DNA of 26,027 bases from JBGSKV01 sp041740975 (GTDB taxonomy: Bacteria; Bdellovibrionota_B; Oligoflexia; Oligoflexales; JALZUQ01). The stretch lies in NCBI GenBank assembly GCA_041740975.1, contig JBGSKV010000130.1, forward strand, positions 1 through 26,027, written 5' to 3'. The notes under the pieces were generated by a model, which did not search any database, had not been told where the DNA came from, and worked only from the letters and a program-made list of their open reading frames with translations. A program made the translations under genes and the position numbers. The first letter of the stretch is position 1; each line of letters begins with the position of its first letter. Positions 23,865 to 26,027 of this stretch are shown piece by piece.

Positions 23865-24535
23865 TTGCATTCATTTCTCAACAAGTGGCTTCGCGTTCAT
23901 TTCGAGCCACTTTGAAGTTATTCAATAAGCTGGGTATTCAGCGAAAACCGGACCAATATTATTTTGGTTACGGCGCCAACCTTAATAAAAGTCGCTTTGA
24001 TAAAAATCAAATGGTGACAAAGTTGCTAGGTACAGCCTGCTTAAAGAACTACAAACTTAGCTTTGGTTTGCAAAGTCAGTTTAAGGGACTTGGCTACGCC
24101 AGTGTCGCCAAATCCAATGGTGACACCGTCTGGGGGCAACTCTATAAGATCGATAAACTCTCACTGTACCTTTTGGATTTAATGGAATTCGTACCTTTCG
24201 GGGCCTACCGGCGGGTTAAACTTCCCATTGAATACAAAGGCAAAATCATTAAGGCATTTGTCTATGTTGCCGCGCAGGAAAAAGCAGGCCTGAGCCCATC
24301 GCCTCGGTACTTGAATTTAATTGTCACAGGCGCCGAAACCCAAGGTTATCCCGCTGAATATGTTAGCCAGTTGCGTGCTACGAACTGCGTCAAAGAAGTT
24401 GCTATTGATCATGAATTCACAATCTTCACCAAAGATAAGAAGCGCAAGTTTTCCAAACAGCTCATGCCACTCTACCAAAAACACGATGAGCTCCGAGAGA
24501 AAGTTCTGGCTTACCTGAGGCGCTTTGACCAATAA
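23861..24535 (+). CDS. gamma-glutamylcyclotransferase-like protein
   Basis: A 224-residue protein of the GGCT/ChaC-like fold, which releases 5-oxoproline from gamma-glutamyl compounds. The start of the fold is YYFGYGANLN (33-42), which forms the substrate-carboxylate loop; GYASVAKSNGDTVWGQLYKI is the typical second block; Glu109 (LDLMEFVPFGAYRRV) matches the catalytic Glu. The ATG at 23861 overlaps the GST stop (ATGA), the standard layout for coupled translation; a longer frame to 23807 is unsupported. The first 28 residues precede the usual domain. The pairing with a GST-like protein suggests a shared role with gamma-glutamyl thiols, as inference. Confidence 0.83.
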   Translation: MIAFISQQVASRSFRATLKLFNKLGIQRKPDQYYFGYGANLNKSRFDKNQMVTKLLGTACLKNYKLSFGLQSQFKGLGYASVAKSNGDTVWGQLYKIDKLSLYLLDLMEFVPFGAYRRVKLPIEYKGKIIKAFVYVAAQEKAGLSPSPRYLNLIVTGAETQGYPAEYVSQLRATNCVKEVAIDHEFTIFTKDKKRKFSKQLMPLYQKHDELREKVLAYLRRFDQ

Positions 24536-24592
24536 AAGCCAATAATTTCAGGAACTCAGATATCATTGGCATTTTTGTAGTTTATCTTTCTT

Positions 24593-24638
24593 GTGTTTGG
24601 TTTACGGTGGCCGCGGCAATGGTTCCAGGACCAAACAC
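24593..24638 (+). promoter_or_regulatory. inverted repeat in the methionine aminopeptidase leader
   Basis: A perfect 9-bp inverted repeat, GTGTTTGGT (24593-24601) and ACCAAACAC (24630-24638), encloses 28 bases containing the self-complementary GCCGCGGC. It ends 24 bases before the ATG at 24663, so as RNA it could form a leader hairpin upstream of the ribosome site. There is no T-tract. Whether it regulates or is a binding site is unknown. Confidence 0.35.
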
Positions 24639-24662
24639 GGGTTTGAACAGATAAGAACGAAA

Positions 24663-25442
24663 ATGACTAGAAAACGACAACCAATGATTTATTTAAAAAC
24701 CGACCAAGACATCGAAGATATGCGTCCATCCTGCCAACTTGCGGCAAGTGTATTGAATATGATTGAGTCTCATATCAAGCCTGGTGTTTCCACTCTGGAA
24801 CTCAATGATATTTGCCACGAATATATCCTGAGCCATAACGCGATCCCAGCGCCTCTAAACTATCGCGGCTTTCCCAAGTCAATCTGCACATCTATCAACG
24901 AAGTGATCTGCCACGGCATTCCTAACGCCAACCATAAGCTTAAAGATGGCGATATTATCAATGTCGACGTCACGACAATATTGAACGGCTATCACGGTGA
25001 TACCTCCCGGACGTTCTTAGTGGGAAAAGTCAGCAAAGAAGCGCGTCAACTTGTGGAAGTCACCCAACAGTCTTTGATGAAGGGCATTGAGTCTGTTCGC
25101 CTAGGTGGACGAATCGGCGATATTGGCGCTGCGATTCAAGAGTGCGTCGATCCATATGGTTACAGTATCGTGCGAGACTTCGTTGGACATGGGATTGGGA
25201 AAATTTTTCACGAAGATCCACAAGTTCCCCATTACGGTCGAAAAGGTCACGGTCAGCGAATCGAAGCCGGGATGGTTTTTACGATTGAGCCGATGATCAA
25301 TCAAGGTGACTGGAAATGTGAAATTTTGGAGGACGATTGGACTGCGGTGACAACGGACGGCAAACTGAGTGCTCAGTTTGAACATACAATTGCTGTAAAG
25401 AGTAACGGCGAAGTAGAAATTCTGACTTTAGCGACGCGTTAA
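24663..25442 (+). CDS. map: type I methionine aminopeptidase
   Basis: A 259-residue enzyme that removes the initiator methionine from nascent proteins. All five metal ligands are visible: Asp102 (NVDVTTILNGYHGD), Asp113, His176 (GHGIGKIFHEDP), Glu209 (FTIEPM) and Glu240 (QFEHTI). The substrate-side His84 (ICHGIP) is also present. I start at ATG 24663; a Met seven codons later (24684) is also possible, and neither has a strong ribosome site. The 130-base leader upstream carries an inverted repeat. Its last 15 bases overlap the end of a small gene on the other strand. Confidence 0.96.
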   Translation: MTRKRQPMIYLKTDQDIEDMRPSCQLAASVLNMIESHIKPGVSTLELNDICHEYILSHNAIPAPLNYRGFPKSICTSINEVICHGIPNANHKLKDGDIINVDVTTILNGYHGDTSRTFLVGKVSKEARQLVEVTQQSLMKGIESVRLGGRIGDIGAAIQECVDPYGYSIVRDFVGHGIGKIFHEDPQVPHYGRKGHGQRIEAGMVFTIEPMINQGDWKCEILEDDWTAVTTDGKLSAQFEHTIAVKSNGEVEILTLATR

Positions 25443-25538
25443 GAAGATCAACGCCCCCACAAACAAAACACAAAACCCAAGATACAGCCAAAACCGACCT
25501 CGACTTCGTAATTTTGAACTCCTGATCGGATAATTCAA
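25428..25538 (-). CDS. 36-residue single-pass membrane peptide downstream of cox11
   Basis: A short reading frame missed by size cut-offs. It starts with TTG two bases after the cox11 stop, with AAGGG six bases upstream, and ends inside the tail of map on the opposite strand. The product has a strongly basic N-terminal half (Arg and Lys at 6, 9, 11, 13 and 15), then one hydrophobic helix of about 18 residues (16-33, FWLYLGFCVLFVGALIFL) and a Thr-Arg-Arg end. The basic side followed by the helix predicts a cytoplasmic N terminus. Small one-helix proteins accompany oxidase-assembly genes in other bacteria, so it may be an oxidase subunit or assembly factor; that is inference. Confidence 0.58.
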   Translation of the reverse strand: MNYPIRSSKLRSRGRFWLYLGFCVLFVGALIFLTRR

Positions 25539-25540
25539 GA

Positions 25541-26027
25541 TTAGCCCTTATTTGTTTTTTGGTATTTACCGCCAACGGCTGGTTTTACGTTTGGGGCTTT
25601 TTTAAGATAAAGCCTGTAATTTATATCGAGAGTCTTCACATTCTTGGGCAAGTCAGGAGTGATTACAAAAACTATCGGCATATCTGTTTTGATACTGCCT
25701 TTTAAGGTCTGATCTTCAAAGCAAAAGCAGACAAACTTCTTGAAGCTTTTTCCTGCTTCGTACGGCTCAACCGAATGAGTCGCCAAAATCGGTAGGTCCT
25801 TTGGGCTTCGGTTATCAAAGGAATAAGCGACTTCATATTTTTTACCGACTTCAACTTGCATAGTAGAAACGGTCGGCTTGAATCCGACCGGAAGATCGCC
25901 CAGAACCGCAGCGCTAAATTTTACAGTTACCACTCTGCCATCAGGCTTAGTGTCGGCACTAGTGATATTTCTATCGGAATGTGCCCAAATGGGAGTCGAG
26001 ATTGAAGTTACAAACACCAACAATATA
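25541..26027 (-). CDS. ctaG: Cox11/CtaG copper chaperone for cytochrome oxidase, partial at right edge
   Basis: The visible 161 codons are the C-terminal periplasmic domain of Cox11/CtaG, which delivers copper to the CuB centre of subunit I of aa3-type oxidases. The copper motif CFCF sits in FKKFVCFCFEDQTL, preceded by the ATHSVEPYEAGKSF strand and followed by DMPIVFVITPDLPKNVKTLDINY, all typical of the family. The frame is open to the window edge, so the start and the transmembrane anchor lie outside. The membrane-proximal STPIW matches the usual SVPLY, but the cysteine normally found just after it is not seen. Other oxidase genes presumably lie to the right. Confidence 0.9.
   Translation of the reverse strand, partial: ILLVFVTSISTPIWAHSDRNITSADTKPDGRVVTVKFSAAVLGDLPVGFKPTVSTMQVEVGKKYEVAYSFDNRSPKDLPILATHSVEPYEAGKSFKKFVCFCFEDQTLKGSIKTDMPIVFVITPDLPKNVKTLDINYRLYLKKAPNVKPAVGGKYQKTNKG

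Noticed and set aside
24619..24654. An 11-codon ATG frame in the map leader.
   Set aside because: No ribosome site, very short, and it lies within the inverted repeat.
25297..25575. A 92-codon minus-strand frame over the end of map and the cox11-map junction.
   Set aside because: Its start lies inside cox11 coding sequence and its later part is antisense to map's catalytic region; the shorter 36-codon frame has the better ribosome site and a clean membrane helix.
1..26027. Search for tRNA, rRNA, tmRNA, CRISPR arrays, transposases, integrase sites and phage genes.
   Set aside because: No tRNA T-arm motifs, spaced direct repeats or mobile-element gene signatures were seen by eye on either strand.

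Overview
No replication, plasmid, phage or insertion-sequence genes are visible, so this looks like a compact stretch of bacterial chromosome. The organism is Gram-negative: there are lipoproteins with lipoboxes, a periplasmic tetraheme and a monoheme cytochrome c, and a Cox11/CtaG copper chaperone for an aa3-type oxidase. Menaquinone genes of the futalosine type (mqnP, mqnC, plus a UbiX-like partner), methylmalonyl-CoA mutase with MeaB, moderate GC content and frequent TTG starts suit a Bdellovibrionota or older 'Deltaproteobacteria' lineage. That placement is inference from gene content only.

Layout. 0.1-1.1 kb (-): a TPR lipoprotein. 1.3-3.9 kb (+): an unknown lipoprotein, mqnP and ubiX. 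4.0-4.4 kb (+): a NifU-C-terminal-like Fe-S protein behind a near-consensus promoter. 4.4-7.6 kb (-): a membrane-anchored SpoIIE/PP2C-like protein followed by threonine ammonia-lyase. 7.7-8.3 kb (+): a FecR-like membrane protein. 8.3-8.7 kb (-): a HesB/IscA-fold protein without its C-terminal CxC pair. 8.7-10.2 kb (+): a tetraheme cytochrome with a UshA-like N-terminal half. 10.2-13.4 kb (-): methylmalonyl-CoA mutase and meaB. 13.5-15.3 kb (+): a cyclic-nucleotide-binding-fold protein and a monoheme cytochrome. 15.4-16.2 kb: divergent XRE regulator and single-domain response regulator. 16.3-17.4 kb (-): mqnC. 17.6-18.0 kb (+): rplS with a strong terminator. 18.1-20.3 kb (-): pseudo-receiver, small unknown protein, trxA, rnhB, yraN. 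20.4-21.8 kb (+): GHMP kinase and thioredoxin-like ferredoxin. 21.8-23.0 kb (-): TauE/SafE permease and yacG. 23.1-24.5 kb (+): GST-like and gamma-glutamylcyclotransferase-like genes overlapping by 4 bases. 24.7-25.4 kb (+): methionine aminopeptidase. 25.4 kb to the right edge (-): cox11/ctaG, cut by the window, followed by an overlooked 36-codon membrane-peptide gene.

How it fits together. Menaquinone synthesis, two c-type cytochromes and oxidase assembly form a respiratory theme. Fe-S and thiol functions recur (NifU-like, HesB-like, ferredoxin, thioredoxin, GST, GGCT). The mutase and MeaB link propionyl/odd-chain or branched-chain degradation to succinyl-CoA. I see no single obvious new defence or secretion system. 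The most unusual pattern is that several proteins keep a recognisable fold but lack the residues that normally give it activity: the SpoIIE-like phosphatase, the pseudo-receiver, the cNMP-binding protein, the HesB-like protein and the UshA-like half of the tetraheme cytochrome. No gene-free stretch exceeds 300 bases; the longest gaps are about 155-185 bases.
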